DNA of 64,000 nt from Lutraria lutraria (taxonomy: Eukaryota > Mollusca > Bivalvia > Venerida > Mactridae), in assembly GCA_964023205.1 (NCBI GenBank), contig OZ026846.1:35174194-35238193 (forward strand), in the 5' to 3' direction. Below, piece by piece: positions 26,331 to 38,138 of the stretch. The translations under genes and the position numbers were made by a program. The notes under the pieces were generated by a model that saw only the letters and a list, made by a program, of their open reading frames with translations, searched no databases and was not told the origin of the DNA. Each line of letters begins with the position of its first letter. The first letter of the stretch is position 1.

Positions 26331-26441
26331 GTTTCAACAACAGAGCAGACGAACAGATTCAGTCAAACATGACAGGTAACGCGACAAATAGCCAGTCCAA
26401 TGATTGACCAATCAAAAATGACCGAAATCACCATTAGCCAA
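26331..26441 (-). promoter_or_regulatory. Possible minus-strand promoter with CCAAT boxes and non-coding first exon
   Basis: Reading minus, three ATTGG (inverted CCAAT) boxes at about 26,397-26,441 precede a less AT-rich stretch that ends in AAAC followed by GTAAGTAAGT (donor at 26,330). This is the layout of a core promoter plus a short untranslated exon. The only intact minus-strand gene downstream is SNX14, whose ATG exon has a weak acceptor at about 18,254, so an 8-kb first intron spanning the tandem array is possible. Inference only. Confidence 0.35.
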
Positions 26442-27150
26442 TCAAATGGCCAGGATTAGCCAAACTAGTAATAGACAATACAGTAAGTACTTGCAAACAG
26501 CTATAATAAACTAATACTCGTAAGTATAATTCGTCTAGAAAATAGTGTCTATGTGTCTTCTATACATAGGCATGTCAATCTCATCCGATAAGTTACGCAA
26601 GTCTACAGGCCAGTATAAACTCTACAGTCCACAAGAATCAAACCATGAAATTTATTTACAAGTAAATTCATAAACACTACTCCATAAGCAAATACTGATT
26701 ATCAGTAATTGGAACTTTCACTTCTGTAATGGCTGACGGTATCATAATAAAACAATGGCACAGGCCTAATTAATAGAAATAGAATTGTCCATAGCAAAAC
26801 TTATTTGTATGTAATATATTTGTAGTATATAATATATTATAATCCTACAAATTACCGGCCTCACTGGCTTTATTCTGCACAATTTCTTAAAATTACAAGC
26901 ACATAACAAATTCAATCAGTAGCAAATATCTCAGTGCCCCAGTGCTTTGATTATCTAAATGATTGTTAATCTCACTGAGCCTTCAGTTTAATTAGCTAAA
27001 TGTTACAATAAGAGTGAAAGCAATCAACTCTATCTTTGAGATAAATATCTTGTCACAAGGATGATTACAGGTTAAACTAGTTGGTTGGATATATCTTAAT
27101 CAATGATTACAAGTCTAAATAATGTACATAATATCTAATTATAAATCCAC

Positions 27151-27297
27151 AACGTCACAAAGACCGACATCTAGTCATATAGACTGACAGCTGGTCACAC
27201 AGACCGACGGTTAACTGGTCACACAGACCGACTATAACTGGTCACACAGACCGATAATTGGTCACACAGACCGACAACTGGTCACACAGACCGACAT
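27151..27297. repeat. Minisatellite, 20-24 bp unit, about 7 copies
   Basis: The unit AACTGGTCACACAGACCGAC is repeated with small spacer changes (CATCTAGTCATAT, GGTTAACTGG, TATAACTGG, ATAATTGG). Copies become more regular to the right. GGTC and GACC in each unit make it weakly self-complementary. Confidence 0.9.
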
Positions 27298-27664
27298 CTT
27301 TACATAACATCACACACTTCCTCCAAAACACTCGTCCCTCCCTGGAACCACATTGTAACCTTTCTCTAACCACACAACCACTCTCTCCAAACTATATCTT
27401 AGCACTGACTATCCACTCAACTCTCATACACCCAATTATTTTCCCAGGATACATATTGTTTGTATATAAAATGATTGTGATAAACCCTACATTTACCAAC
27501 ATATGGCCCTTATTTATACAGTAATTAGAAAGGAAACATCAAAATAACTGATTCTGCTGCATCAGGTTCATATGGCAACATAAATGCTTATAATTAAACT
27601 GGCACATTCTACCAATTCTTTACCTTCATAGAAATTTGTGACATATATCTTAAGGTAACAGGCT

Positions 27665-28085
27665 TGGATGTCAGGTCAAATCAAGTTTCACTAATTTATA
27701 GATTTAAGAAATAAACCATACTTATATACTAAAATAAACCCACTGTATAAAGTGCATTGCAAGTGATTTGAGACAAATATTACATTTGATTGGTCTTCTA
27801 TAAACCAATATCACTTAATTTACAAATGTTTGAGCAACGATAACTACTCTGTATATAGGAATATGTTACAACTAATAACCTTTAAATCACTATAAATGTA
27901 TAATGCAGCGAACCGTGCCTCAGTTTTTTATAACGTCCTCCATTCGTTAGATACTTGACTTCAAAGAAATTCCGTACACAAACCCCACTGTTTTTAATGT
28001 AATACGCCATAGATAAAAAATGAAAACAAGTATAAAAATTCTGAGGCATGGTTCCCTAGATTAACATTTCCACACAAAATACCAA
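27665..28085 (+). repeat. Dispersed repeat copy 2 (partner 5,010-5,400)
   Basis: Same orientation as copy 1, with common blocks TCTATAAACCAATATCA, CACTATAAATG, CATTCGTTAGATA and AAAATTCTGAGGCA. It is slightly longer than copy 1 because of insertions. No coding potential. Confidence 0.75.
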
Positions 28086-28415
28086 AACCCACTTTGAAAT
28101 CTGTCATCAAATAAGACGGCAATGTTAATCTGAAAATGACACCCACTGTGTTTATTTAAGCTAAGCAATAATTAACAAAGTGTCGGATCATTATCATCTC
28201 ATGAAATCAACGAATTTGTTGCAGTCCTTTCAATTTTGATAGCCAATCAAAATCTCTGTTTATTGTTCAATAATTGAAACCACACCCAGGTTAGATGTCT
28301 AGTAAGAGATTTTATAACAATTTTTTGTCATTTGTGGCACGCAACAGATTTGGATGGAAGTTTGTCGTCTGAAATTGGTAACGCTATAGGGCTGATATAG
28401 AATTTGAGCACTTAC

Positions 28416-28463
28416 CTTTTGTCAGTTGGCTGCCATAGGATGCTTAGTCTTCATCTTTGTTTA
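28416..28463 (-). other. Possible 48-nt non-coding exon
   Basis: Reading minus, TTTTCAG precedes and GTAAGTG follows a 48-nt segment. All three frames contain stops, so if real it is untranslated. No linked coding exon was found. Confidence 0.2.
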
Positions 28464-28609
28464 CTGAAAATTATAAATTGCTTACATGAATATTTGTATA
28501 CATATTTTATGGTACTATAATAAAAATAAACTAGACAGAAGTACTGTAAGGCAGAGCAATATATGCCCAAAGGTATGATTGATACTGTAAAAACATTATT
28601 TTGTGGGTA

Positions 28610-28925
28610 CTTCTCGTACATATGATCTTTGACCCCTAAGTGTGACCTTGAAGTAAGCCTGGAAGCTGCTCTTCATCTCAATGTGTAAAGTTAATTCAAA
28701 ATTCTTTGCAGGCTTAAAGAGTTGCAGAGCGGAAACAAAATAAGTCATATGACCTTCGATCCATAAGCGTAACCTTGAAGCTAGCCTTCTGAATCATGTG
28801 CATTGCACGTCGTCTTGATATGGTAATCATTTGAGTAAAGTAAAAACCTTCAAGGGGTTAAAGAGTAACAGAACAGACACGAAATTGCAAATGGACAGAC
28901 GGACGGACGAACATACAGACGGACG
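28610..28925. repeat. Two imperfect direct repeats ending in GGACGGACG
   Basis: CATATGATCTTTGACCCCTAAGTGTGACCTTGAAG (28,617 on; written here only to mark the start block ATCTTTGACCC) is followed about 130 bp later by the related CATATGACCTTCGATCC with GTAACCTTGAAG. The end is ATGGACAGACGGACGGACG, a tail typical of dispersed repeats in bivalve DNA. A similar element ends at 42,375. Confidence 0.6.
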
Positions 28926-29203
28926 CCTTGCCTTAACATAAAACATCCCTTCAGACATACAAAAATAAACACCAAGGTATTCTACAGAAGATAAATTTAA
29001 AATGCAATAACAACAAACATACACATATTGCACAAGAACACACAAAGTAATTAGTGTTTACATTTAAGCTTAATTCAAATCAGGGGAATGACAGAACTAA
29101 AATGTGTAGCTACAAATAAATTTGATCAGAAACAGGTTTTATTTATTTATTTTATCAGATTAAACACTATTTTCGACATTATTTGAGTTATATCGTGGAA
29201 GGC

Positions 29204-29439
29204 AGTTACCCAAAACCAACTTTCCTGGACTTCATTTAGGCCTTAATCAGTATTAACAACATTCCACCTGCAAGTTACTACCAAACAATGTACCCCACAT
29301 AATTCAGAGGTGGAGGACAAATTAATATAAGATGTAATATCTTCAATCAAATTTGTTACGGACAGTGGAGTTCAAACTCACAACCTCTTGATTAGACCAA
29401 CACTCTAACTACAAAGTTAGCTCAACCAGACAGAGGCAC
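29204..29439 (-). mobile_element. tRNA-derived SINE, second family, copy 1
   Basis: On the minus strand the tRNA-like head has TGGTTGAGCTAAC and, about 50 bp on, GGTTGTGAGTTTGAACTCC (A- and B-box-like). The body contains CTCTGAATTATGTGGGG, GGTAGTAACTTGCAG and CCTAAATGAAGTCCAGG. The body recurs on the plus strand at 31,310-31,437. Confidence 0.75.
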
Positions 29440-30446
29440 TTACATACTATAACAGAAACTGGTGAAGAGTAAAGTGAACATGACTTACAAGAATTATGAA
29501 ACTTGTAAGCTATACAAAATTCTAAACTAAAAAAGTAAAAATACAAGTAATAGCAACTATCTATCATTCAAAGTAAACTGATGGCTTTGCAGACAAAATA
29601 ATTCTTTACATGACAATAATTTTATTCATTGATCCAAATCATTAATTGACACCAAATGTCTAACCTGCTGTGATAAAACCTGCAGGATGAAAACAAGATT
29701 AATTGAGTCAAACTAAATAGATCTATCAGCAACAGAGCAGTGACATTAGACAAGTATTGGTCTTTCCCATCATTTGATAAATCTCATTATTATCTGTACT
29801 GCAAAATATGAGCAGAAGAAACATGGTAATTGTAAGTTCAAACAGAAGCATTAAAAACTACTTACAGTAAATCCCATATCCTTAAAACACATTAATATAA
29901 ATAGACAAAGTACAACTTTCAATATTTGTTACCCTGACTACACCAAAAACAACTAGGGTCACTTCCTGCTAAAACTTGAGTAAATCTGATAGGGTCAGCA
30001 CCCTCTGTTGACCAATCAATGACAAGGTTATTAACAAGAATATGAATGTTTACAATATTCACCAATAAAAGTCTATGTTAAAATAGTGATTCAAATGACA
30101 AAATCTTCAACAGCAAGTGTGACTTTTCAATAGAAAAAATACCTGTTAAACACAAGGTGAACTATGAACTTACACCTTCCAGGTTAATACTTTAATTGTC
30201 ATTGTAAGCTATCCAAAATTATCTTCTCAAGCAGAAGAAGTAAAAAGTAATTTTTATGAAGAAATCACTTGATTAAATAATACATATCCATAATGCATCT
30301 TAATCTGCATAAAATTAAGAATAAATTGATACCAAATATGAATATATTTTCCTCACAGAATCCACTTGATAAATAAAAAGCGTTTATAAATTCATTTCAA
30401 TTCTGAACAGAAAGTAGTCTGTGTTTCCTGGAGATAGATACAATGC

Positions 30447-30590
30447 ATCCTTTCCAAAACAACACCCTTTGGGAAGAGCTAAATTATGTTGCCATTGAGA
30501 GGTTGTTGCTCTAAAGAGGTTAAATGATAATTAAATTGCTCAGTGGAAAAAAATCATGCTGTTGTTGAAGTTGTTGTTGCTCAATAATTA
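30447..30590. mobile_element. Partial MITE, 'CAACCTCT' family, copy 1
   Basis: Shares with 30,749-30,928 the blocks AGAGGTTGTTGCT, AGAGGTTAAAT, CAGTGG and CTGTTGTTGAAG in the same order. Ends are degraded. Confidence 0.6.
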
Positions 30591-30748
30591 TAAAACCACG
30601 AAGCATTAAAAACATCATGAGCAGATGAACAAATTATATTGCCTAATTAATTATCAATTAACAAAAAACGAAGCAACCACCGTAAAATTGAGTCATACCT
30701 AAGATAACAACCACTCTTGTAACATGTACATGGTTCTTGCATTTTATA

Positions 30749-30928
30749 TACTGTGCAACCTCTCCAAAGCAACATCCTTTGCAAGTAGCAAAATTATGTT
30801 GTTGTTAAGAGGTTGTTGCTTTTGAGAGGTTAAATTATTAGTTAAATCGTGCAGTGGGGAAAAATCATTCTGTTGTTGAAGAGAGGTTGTTGCTCAAGAG
30901 AGGGCCTGCCTAGGGAGGTTGCACTGTA
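30749..30928. mobile_element. MITE, 'CAACCTCT' family, copy 2 with both ends
   Basis: Starts TACTGTGCAACCTCTC and ends GGGAGGTTGCACTGTA, 14 of 16 positions complementary, bounded by TA. Length 180 bp. Tc1/mariner-type target preference. A related element with ACAGTAAAACCTCTG ends lies at 50,795-50,975. Confidence 0.72.
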
Positions 30929-31054
30929 TAATAAATCATTATGGTTGTAAAGTTAAACCCAAGTTAATTAATTGCTATCTGGGGGAAAAATCATGTGTGA
31001 ACAATTCACTGTGTCTGTGGATAGATAAAATAAATATCTCAACAAACACACATG

Positions 31055-31218
31055 AAGTCAAACCTGTGAATAAAGGCCAGCCATGCCAATAATAAAGGAC
31101 CTTTATTAACAGGTGGTCTTTTTTTTTTCAGAACATCAATGGCAGTTTTTAAAAGACTGGCCTTTACCAACAGGGTGGCCAGTATTAAAAGGTGATCACG
31201 AACACAAGGTTGACTGTA
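31055..31218. mobile_element. Mariner-type MITE, family A, copy 3
   Basis: AGTCAAACCTGTGAATAAAG at the left and CACAAGGTTGACTGTA at the right are inverted repeats; internal TAATAAAGGACCTTTATTAA is itself a palindrome-like centre. Same family as 16,151-16,325. Confidence 0.72.
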
Positions 31219-31280
31219 TGTCATATGTACATTGGAAAGATAGAGCCATGAACATAAGATCCATATATGAAATGCATATA

Positions 31281-31437
31281 GCCCGCCCGGTTACTCAGTG
31301 GTAAGAGCAATTCCCCCCCACCCAGCTCTGAAATATGTGGGGAAGCTTGGTAGCAGCTTGTAGATAAAATGTAGTTAGTACCCAGGTTAAGGCATAAATG
31401 AAGTCTAGGGAAGTTGGTTAGATTAACTAACCACCAC
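31281..31437 (+). mobile_element. tRNA-derived SINE, second family, copy 2
   Basis: Begins with CCGGTTACTCAGTGGTAAGA, an A-box-like tRNA head, then a run of seven C bases, and the body CTCTGAAATATGTGGGG, GGTAGCAGCTTGTAG, GCATAAATGAAGTCTAGGG. The body matches 29,204-29,439 in reverse complement. The head lost its B box, so this copy is deleted internally. Confidence 0.7.
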
Positions 31438-34400
31438 AATATGACTGTATTTATGTAGAAAATGGCGTTAAAATATGAAAAGTATATTTTCCATGACCAC
31501 AGAAAATCTTATTTTTCAACCATATCTAAAAAGCAACATAACCTACCGTATTCAATTTTTACATATTTTTGTATAACATGACTGTGTCATAATAAACACC
31601 TGCTTAATCTTTTAGTAGGTCTGCTCAACATACACTATGTTGTTAACTCTTAATTGTGTTTTATTAAACTTATGTATCATCTGCTTAGGTTTTTTACATC
31701 ATAATTCAAATGTTCATCAAATATGTTAAAGTCAGATACATTAAACAGAATATATCTAAATAACATTTTATGTAACCTAACATATCAAAGTTCCTAATTT
31801 TTACATCATATAATTTTATGTGATGTCTTTAACTGGGAAATTTTGATAGTGCACACATAGGTCCCATTTCATCAAACATCTTACGCCACTTCTTAAGTAA
31901 GAAGTGTCTTATCTCCCTTCTTAGCGTTAAAATACGTTTCATCAATTTTTTCTTAGCTACGAATTCTTAAGTTTGGGACCGATTTTTTCTTAACTTTACG
32001 ATAGCTCATGGGCTTTCTTAAAGATAAGAAAACGGGGCTTCTGCCTTTATCATTACCAGATAGCCATTTATTTTAAGACTGTTGAGTGTGATGTACTAGA
32101 TATTAGTAAATAATGGAAAAGAAATTCAGTTTTATGTTCAGGGGCGTAGCCAGCTATAAATTAATTTTATGCACACAAGGAAGAGTGTTACCCCCGCTGT
32201 TGCTTGGATCTGGATTTTTTATGCCCCATTATTCGAAATGGCGGAAGTGTTTCCCCTGTCAGTCCATCACCAGAGGGTGGTTGTGGGTAAGGGTTTGGGT
32301 TAGGATTGGTACATTTTGGCATTGTGAGGTTCAATTAGGTACAAACTGAAATTGTGGGGATAATTTCGAGTTGTTGGGTGCGACTTGTGGGGATAAAAAC
32401 ACCGAAAAGATCAAAGGGTGCACCCAACATACCTCTCATGAATGTTGGTTTCCGAGCAATAACTCAAAAAATATTTCAAGGATTGGTTTCATATTTTACA
32501 TGAAGGAATATAATATTAAATACAGGTCAAGTTCGATTTCACATAAAATCAACACAATTTGACAGGAGTTTTGGTCCCTTTTGACTTAGCTCTCTGGAGG
32601 CATTCGTGTTAGACAGTCGGAAACATTTCTAGTTTAAATTAGAACTCAAATTGTGAACTTTCAGTTGTATTTGCAGGGATTAGAAGCACTGTCAAATATC
32701 ATTTATTTGAATCATGCATTTTATTTCAAACACCATGATTAACGATTATTAGACATATATAATATATTAGCTTTCGACTAAGATGGAATTTTAATATTGT
32801 TCACTTTTCAAATTAACGTTACACACATGCATATCTGCGTATTGCTGATTTTATAACATGTTGATAATCTGATATTTTTAAAGCTTATTTTTAAGAGAAC
32901 CTTATTAGCACTTCTCTTTAACCGATCGTTGTGCGTTTAATAGCCATAAGACATATTTTTCATGATAAAAACTGAAAAATAAAGCTAATACATATTAAAA
33001 TGCATTTGGAGTTTTTGTATTTATTAACTGTTTTCCTCTGAATCTTACTGTGAAATTTTACAGGTCAAAAGATAATAATTTGATCTGACCATCATCATTA
33101 GTACTAAAGGGATAAATATTGTGTAGGAATTTTGACCTCCAAACAGAAATGAAACTTTTTTTGGCGCAGCCGTATTAAAATTGATTTTGACCTACATTTG
33201 TAACCAATGAAATGGTGCAGTGTTTATCGCAATAAAACACCATTTTTGCGCTTTCGGTCAGGATTTTTTGTTGCTTGGTATTAAAGTATAATATCCATTC
33301 TTTGTAAATAACTTAAAATACTATGTTACGTTTTCTTACCATATAAAGCCAAAACCAATACATTAAGACATTCTATCAAAATATAGTAAGGGAACTGACT
33401 AATAAACCCTCTTGACGCTGCATTGATCAATGGAGATATGAGAGCAACATGAAATATGCTCGAATGTGTATGTCAGAAGTATGAATATTGTAAATTAATA
33501 TTAGGATAAATATAATTTTTTAATTATACCTTATAATATACCAACAAAACTTATAATCTAAAACATCTATGACTTATTTAAAGACATTGAACGAGGATTT
33601 CGAGGCACGTGATTTATGGACCAGTCGTTCTCTGTATTCCACAGTAGGGGGTTACTAAATAAAACAGGAAGGGTCATTGATGGACATTGATAGGCGCTAC
33701 ACTAACATATCAGATAACCTTCAACACATCAGCTTGTCAAAGGAAAATTGTGACGGTAAGTGTTGCTAGGGGTGTGTGAAAAAGCCAATATTTGATTGGA
33801 TAAACGATTAGGGACTGGTGGTGACTAGTCAATTATCTGACGCATATATTCTTATTTTTACTCTTTTTTATTGTTGTGTGCAATAAATGATAAACAATAA
33901 ACTTTACTATCACGGACGAAGCTACTACAGCTGTAACATTTGATACGGAATCAAAATTAATGAAATAGATGTGTTAACATGATATCATTATTATAGGATT
34001 TTAATCAAATTCAATGAGACAAATATAACCACGCGACTTAAGGTAATTCGAAATTGTGCCAAAATGGCCGTCTGACATTTTAGCTAGGCATCCTAAAGAA
34101 GTGGCATTGTTCAATAATTACTGAAAGTACATAACTTTCTACTTATCAATAGCTAACGATTAAATGTACATTTCTGCATCGGTAAAATGATATTTGATGA
34201 TTAACAAGTATCTATAATTCTCACCTTAACTTATGCTAATTCCAGTTGTCAAAATAATGTGTTATAATAATTATCAAAATCAATTTAAACTACAATGTCC
34301 AACAATAACTTCCACATGTTATTGAGGGTTGTCATATTTTTAATTTTCATTATTAAATGTTTTTCCATTTTCAATTTTTCTGTAATGCACAATAATTTAA

Positions 34401-35427
34401 CAGAAATACAACTCTTTCGCATGATAATACTCAAATAAAAATAAAACACATCTATTAATGACATCATATTTTGCAGAATGATAAATGATTTCGACATTCA
34501 GCACAGTTACGAAATTTACTTCTATGTTCATAGATAGCTATATTCAAATGAATTCAATTAGAGCCATCTGTGATGCTCTAATACTAAATATACTCAAACT
34601 ATAATTATTATAGAGCAAGTTCTTACAACTTATATTAACTACTCTCGATGACTGCTTCCTGGGTTCTGACCAGTACTCGGGCCGAAGGTTCATGTCAAAG
34701 TCCGCCACTGATGGAATTCAAACTCAAATAATAATGAAATATTGCTCCTGTCTCCAAAAAGAATAACTTCTTAGTTTAATAGCTCTCATGAACATATGCT
34801 TAACTCAAAACAAAACAGACCAATGATTGATCTTGAGAAATTGGTCCCTACATAAATCTACATGTGCACATTGTTAATTATTTTCCCGCGATTCTGTAAA
34901 GTGCAAAGTCGTTCTCTCTGTTATTAGCATTAATTTTCAAAATTAAATAAAATATTATAGTTATGAACATATCAGCTAAATGCATATATTTTAATATCAA
35001 AGGACATGATTTGTTTTGCTTGTACATATTGTACACATGTATTTTAGTGAATAAAGTAATCTGTTTGATCTTGATATCTTTACAAACCATAAAACAAATT
35101 AACTTACAATATACAAATATTTCAACGCCTTTTTGCTATAATTTTGTATGTGTGTCTATTTTTTAGTTAACTTCATATCAAACAATGTCTTATATTATTA
35201 TAGTGTTCTGAATTTCATGAAAATTTCATGGATAATGGTAATACAATGTAATTGAATGCATTTGTAAATGAATAACATTTCCACCCATTTTACAATTAAT
35301 TATATCTTCAATTAAAATGTGTAGATTCCATGCAACAATTAGTCATAATTAACCACTTTAATTGATGTCTTATGCTTATTCATATCACTTGTCTCATTCA
35401 TTGTGTGTTAATTAGGCTACAAACCGT
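31438..35427. other. Long AT-rich stretch, no gene seen outside the repeat at 32,255
   Basis: Apart from 32,255-32,420, I see only AT-rich sequence with short random frames. At 31,860-32,045 a CCCATTTCATCAAAC ... TTTCATCAATTTTTTCTTAG segment is repeat-like (self-similar CTTCTTAAG blocks). No splice-bounded coding block was recognised. Confidence 0.4.
32255..32420 (+). repeat. Dispersed repeat (inverted partner 42,400-42,545)
   Basis: The reverse complement contains CCTTTGATCTTTTC, CCCCACAAGTCGCAC, CCCCACAATTTCAGTTTGT, TACCTAATTGAACC and CCTAACCC, matching in order CCTTTGATCTTCTTTTG, CCCCACAAGCAAC, CCCCACAACGTCGGTTTGT, and CTTAACCTAACCCC at 42,400-42,545. Confidence 0.65.
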
Positions 35428-36071
35428 AAAGGGTCAGAAAGGCCCACTTCAAGAAAGGCCCACACCAAAAAGGCCAACTATATAAAGGTACCAGAAAGGC
35501 CCAATTTTGTTACCGAAAAGGCCCACTTTTTCTTTTAAATGTAAGCTATATCTAATTAATAAACTGATAATGTATTTATGATAAAAAGAAGGAATTTATT
35601 AATTGTTTTTGGTGTGTTTGTTTGAAGTAGCAATTTTAATTTAATGTATGTTGATGATAATTATGATATTCAAAACAAATAATAATATTTATATTTTTAA
35701 TTTAGTGTTAATTGTGATAATTATCACATATGCAATCATACCAAACAATAAGCATGTATACATGTAGTCTACATTTATGAGACATACAAGCAATCCGTTC
35801 ATGATTTTGCGCAAAAAATGTCTCGATATCATCTGTAGTGTACAATTAGTTGGACTAGTATACATGCAACAAAACAAAAAAAACGCAGTCATGCAGTCCC
35901 TGAAAACAGGAATTTTTACATAATTCCGATATCAGCTAAAGATTTCAAAGACATCCCAAATGCGAAGTAGATTTATCAGACAAAAAAAAAAAAAAATATA
36001 TCATCTGTAACAATGATCATTAGGTGGGCCTTTTAGGTATGGGCCTTTCTGGTATTGGGCCTTTTTGACCC
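35428..36071. mobile_element. Non-autonomous element with ends made of AGAAAGGCCCA arrays
   Basis: The left end has five copies of (A/G)AAAGGCC(C/A)A spaced 14-26 bp apart, beginning GGGTCAGAAAGGCCCA (35,430). The right end, in reverse complement, begins GGGGTCAAAAAGGCCCA and has three copies. The core is very AT-rich, about 480 bp, with no domain. The inverted orientation of the two arrays defines one element of about 644 bp. Confidence 0.75.
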
Positions 36072-36656
36072 CAATTCCTACAAACAAACACTGCTTTAAT
36101 TAAAAAAGGACACTCTACAATTTTATTTTAACGGTTAACGTCATACCTTATTAACAGTAAAGAATACTAATTTAATGTAAATTTATGCTATAATTTAACA
36201 TATTATATAACCATGCTATAATTTAACATATTACAACCATGCACTTTGATGTCTTAACTCAAATCATAATGCTGAATCCATGCAGTGCAAAATTATGATG
36301 TTTATAACACTAAAAAGTCATGTTCAAGTTTTAACGGGCTTTAAATAATTAAAATAGAGAAAATACTCATTAATGAACAAATTTAAAGTCCTTTAATAAA
36401 TTTAACATACAGAACCCCGAATAAGTAAATATGACAAAACATCTATAAAAATAAGTAAATAATAAGCTTTAAAACTCATTTCATGTTCCGTGGTGAGTCA
36501 TTATTTAAAGTGTGGCGAGTCGTTACTATACGTTACACAGTAAACTAAACAAACATGGAAGAAAATTCACTGAAAATGTACTTTCAGTAATTAGGCTTAA
36601 ATCAAAATTAAGTTTGTTTGCCCTTCACTGACCGACCTGAAAAAATCAGGATTACA

Positions 36657-37313
36657 GTCAACTGGTACCCAATGTCAAGTGGTACCCACTATGTGTTGGT
36701 CAAGTGGTACCCACTATGAAGTCAAGTGGTACCCACTATGCAAATTTTATATTTAATTGATAATTGGTTGAAATTAAAAAAGTGATTGCTAATTTATCAA
36801 CAAACTGTTATCTATAATTGATTGAATTGGCTGACAAATAGAAGTGTTTAATAGAAGTAATTTAATTAACAAACATTTTTAAATTTCCACCAATTAATCA
36901 CTGTTCACACAAATTAAAAAAGTTTGTTGTATCATTTAACTATCACTCCTAATTGCTAATTTACCAAACAAACTGTTATCTATGTTTTATCGAATTATAA
37001 GTTTTGTGGTACATTGATTTAGTTGAATTTTAGTGGTGTATCATGATATATTTATATAAAATTATGTTTTGGATTTATGATAAATATTATATTGTATATG
37101 TACTATAATATCATATTAGGTGAGTGGGTAACTTACATTTTCAATGACAAAAACACAACTTTCGGACTCGTATTGAAAATATGTTATTTTCTATCCATGT
37201 ATGGTGCTTTTTCTTAGTTAAAGTCCACATTCTAACACCACTAAGTGGGTACCATTTGACTTCATATTGACCAAAATATAATGGGTACCACTTGACATTG
37301 GGTACCAGTTGAC
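36657..37313. mobile_element. Non-autonomous element with 32-bp perfect inverted ends of TGGTACCCA arrays
   Basis: 36,657-36,688 and 37,282-37,313 are perfect inverted repeats of 32 bp, beginning GTCAACTGGTACCCAATGTC. Inside each end the motif CAAGTGGTACCCACTATG repeats (four motif copies at the left, three at the right). The core is AT-rich with no domain. No clear target duplication was seen. Confidence 0.82.
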
Positions 37314-37463
37314 CAGCTCCCAAAAAATCATGCCTAATCAAAAAATTTTATTGCAAAATTTGGGGGAACTTGATTTCTATACTTGGGATATACCTGTACT
37401 CAGTGCTTTAGATAAACATTTAAAGTAGGTATAAAAGATTTAAAGTCAATTTTGATTTCAACT

Positions 37464-37515
37464 ATCAATCTACTAACACCACACTATCTAGATAGTGTGG
37501 TGTTAGTAGATTGAT
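37464..37515. repeat. Perfect 52-bp palindrome with no spacer
   Basis: The left arm 37,464-37,489 begins ATCAATCTACTAACACCACA and ends at ATCT; the right arm 37,490-37,515 is its exact reverse complement. The centre is TCTAGA. Pairing stops on both sides at 37,463 (T) and 37,516 (G). Confidence 0.97.
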
Positions 37516-37849
37516 GTTCTATGTATAATCTATTTTTAATATTTTCAATTATTGCCTCTAAACCAGATTGAACAATTTATGTGAAGAAATAAGGAGTAGC
37601 TGTAGCTGTACTTCCTAAAGGACTGATGCTATTTATCAACTGACCAAGCAACTCAGCTAGCAACTACTATATAACTATGTCTTTAATTTCTCTGTGTGCA
37701 AAATTTGGTTGTTTTAAAGTATCAGGACCCTAACACCCAAAATCCAAAAGGTGGCCAAATTAATTTTTAACCTTGTAACTTTAAAAAAAATCAAAGCACT
37801 GAGAGAACTGTCAGGAACAAAGTTTACCTATGTAAGATAAAACCAGCCT

Positions 37850-37960
37850 TTGATGAACAGTTCACGAAATGTTCCATCAGTTTATTCATGAATTGTTCAT
37901 GAATTTATTAATGACCTACAAAATGGACATGAAGTTCATTTTGGGAGTGTAGCAAAATTC
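37850..37960. repeat. TTCATGAA-rich block, left part
   Basis: Repeated GATGAACAGTTCA, TTCATGAATTGTTCATGAA and TGACCTACAAAATGGACATG. The last block recurs at 39,075-39,113 (TGACCTACAAATTGGACATG) in direct orientation, suggesting one repeat unit split by the insertion at 38,139-38,763. Confidence 0.65.
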
Positions 37961-38138
37961 AACATTTATTTCAATACATCAAAGACAACGTACATAATTT
38001 TGATAAGATATTATGCCGCAAATCATTTATTTTAGGTTCAGAAAACAGTGATTTTAAATATGATATTTTGTTTTTGGAAATGAAGATATATATTTGGCAA
38101 AAAGAAAAAATATTTTACCTTCATGTATTGGTTTTAAA

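Noticed and set aside
27151..27297. 20-24 bp repeats as a CRISPR array
   Set aside because: The spacers are repeats too, the genome is eukaryotic and there are no cas genes; it is a minisatellite.
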